From positions 1 through 14,865 of the forward strand of contig JAAFHE010000017.1 of NCBI GenBank assembly GCA_013298265.1: a stretch of 14,865 nt of DNA. The letters run 5' to 3'. The DNA comes from Lysobacterales bacterium. GTDB lineage: Bacteria > Pseudomonadota > Gammaproteobacteria > Xanthomonadales > Rhodanobacteraceae. This document shows, one piece after another, positions 14,445 through 14,865 of this stretch (position 1 is the first letter of the stretch; each line of letters starts with the position of its first letter). The translations under genes and the position numbers were made by a program. The notes below the pieces were generated by a model that saw only the letters and a list, made by a program, of their open reading frames with translations, had not been told where the DNA came from and ran no database searches.

Positions 14445-14865
14445 TCAACCGTCGCGGCGTGCGCGCTTGCTCACGATGGCATCTCGCGCCATGCGGCCGA
14501 AGCCACGCTCGCGCTCGCGGCGCTCGCGCAGGGTTTCGCTGGCATGGGCCTCCTCGGCCGCCAGCTTGCGCCAGCGGCGCAAGCGCGCCGGATCCAGCAC
14601 GCCTGACGCGATCGCCGCGGTGACGGCACATCCCGGCTCGCGCTGATGGCCACAATCACTGAAGCGGCAGTCGGCCTGCAGCGCCAGGATGTCACCGAAC
14701 ACATCGGCCAGGCCGGCCTTCACCTCGGCCAGCTGCAGCTCCCGCATGCCGGGGGTATCCACCAGCCAGCCGCCCGAAACCAGGCGGTGCAGCGACCGCG
14801 CGGTCGTCGTGTGGCGCCCACGCGCATCGTCCTCGCGTATGCCCTGGGTGGCCTGACCCGCGGCG
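14445..14865 (-). CDS. rsgA: Small ribosomal subunit biogenesis GTPase RsgA, N-terminal part off the window
   Basis: Circularly permuted GTPase that helps mature the 30S subunit. The frame is open to the right edge; 139 residues are visible, the C-terminal part of a protein of about 300-350. Seen in order: the G2 region GRHTTTAR followed by LVSGGWLVDTPGMREL with the G3 motif DTPG, then the RsgA zinc motif CRFSDCGHQREPGC (C-x4-C-x-H-x5-C), then a helical basic C-terminus ending KRARRDG. The G4 and G1 motifs and the OB domain lie upstream, outside the window. The GTG at 14762 is an internal Val codon (V of VDTPG), not a start. The kinase gene lies 187 nt downstream on the same strand, past a hairpin. 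Confidence 0.97.
   Translation of the reverse strand, partial: AAGQATQGIREDDARGRHTTTARSLHRLVSGGWLVDTPGMRELQLAEVKAGLADVFGDILALQADCRFSDCGHQREPGCAVTAAIASGVLDPARLRRWRKLAAEEAHASETLRERRERERGFGRMARDAIVSKRARRDG

Overview
The window is a dense, GC-rich chromosomal stretch with no RNA genes, CRISPR array, phage genes or insertion sequence that I can see. Third-position GC is very high, which explains the many long antisense open frames. Organism (inference): a gammaproteobacterium of the Lysobacterales (Xanthomonadales), probably near Rhodanobacteraceae or Lysobacteraceae. The reasons are the paired DUF3011 proteins, a delta-60-type secreted protein ending in a 'GFD' tail, GGGAAT-type intergenic repeats like those of xanthomonads, a lipoprotein prolyl oligopeptidase and a Hanks-type kinase near rsgA.

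Layout. (a) 1-2386, + strand: the 3' part of the high-affinity phosphate operon, with pstA cut by the left edge, then pstB overlapping it by 8 bp, then phoU, closed by a hairpin at 2404-2427. (b) 2387-2846: a 460-bp gap with hairpins but no convincing gene. (c) 2847-5002, + strand: a secreted delta-60-repeat-like protein followed 32 nt later by a small lipoprotein. (d) 5033-5061: a hairpin between convergent units, able to act in both directions. (e) 5087-6818, - strand: a three-gene envelope cluster read as two-domain DUF3011 protein, secreted EF-hand protein, second two-domain DUF3011 protein; the last two overlap by ATGA. (f) 6819-7047: a divergent intergenic region with dyads. (g) 7048-10724, + strand: a membrane-anchored alpha/beta hydrolase whose 3' end runs into a GGGAAT-type repeat, then a prolyl-oligopeptidase lipoprotein with a complete catalytic triad. 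(h) 10725-10968: a gap between convergent genes with two hairpins. (i) 10969-14865, - strand: rsgA (its 5' part is off the right edge), a transmembrane Ser/Thr kinase with four ~100-residue extracytoplasmic repeats, and a TANGO2/NRDE-family protein.

How the genes fit together. PstA and PstB are the permease and ATPase of phosphate import, and PhoU links that transporter to PhoR/PhoB signalling. Most of the rest is cell-envelope material: eight of the other nine genes lack an obvious link to phosphate, and seven of those nine encode a signal peptide, lipobox or membrane anchor. The best candidate for an undescribed system is the DUF3011 / EF-hand / DUF3011 cluster: co-directional, partly translationally coupled, with eight conserved cysteines per DUF3011 protein, D/R-rich linkers, three canonical EF-hand loops and a dyad over a possible promoter. 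Its function is unknown and any calcium-linked envelope role is inference. Second in interest are the repeated sensor region of the kinase and the GFD tail of the delta-60 protein.
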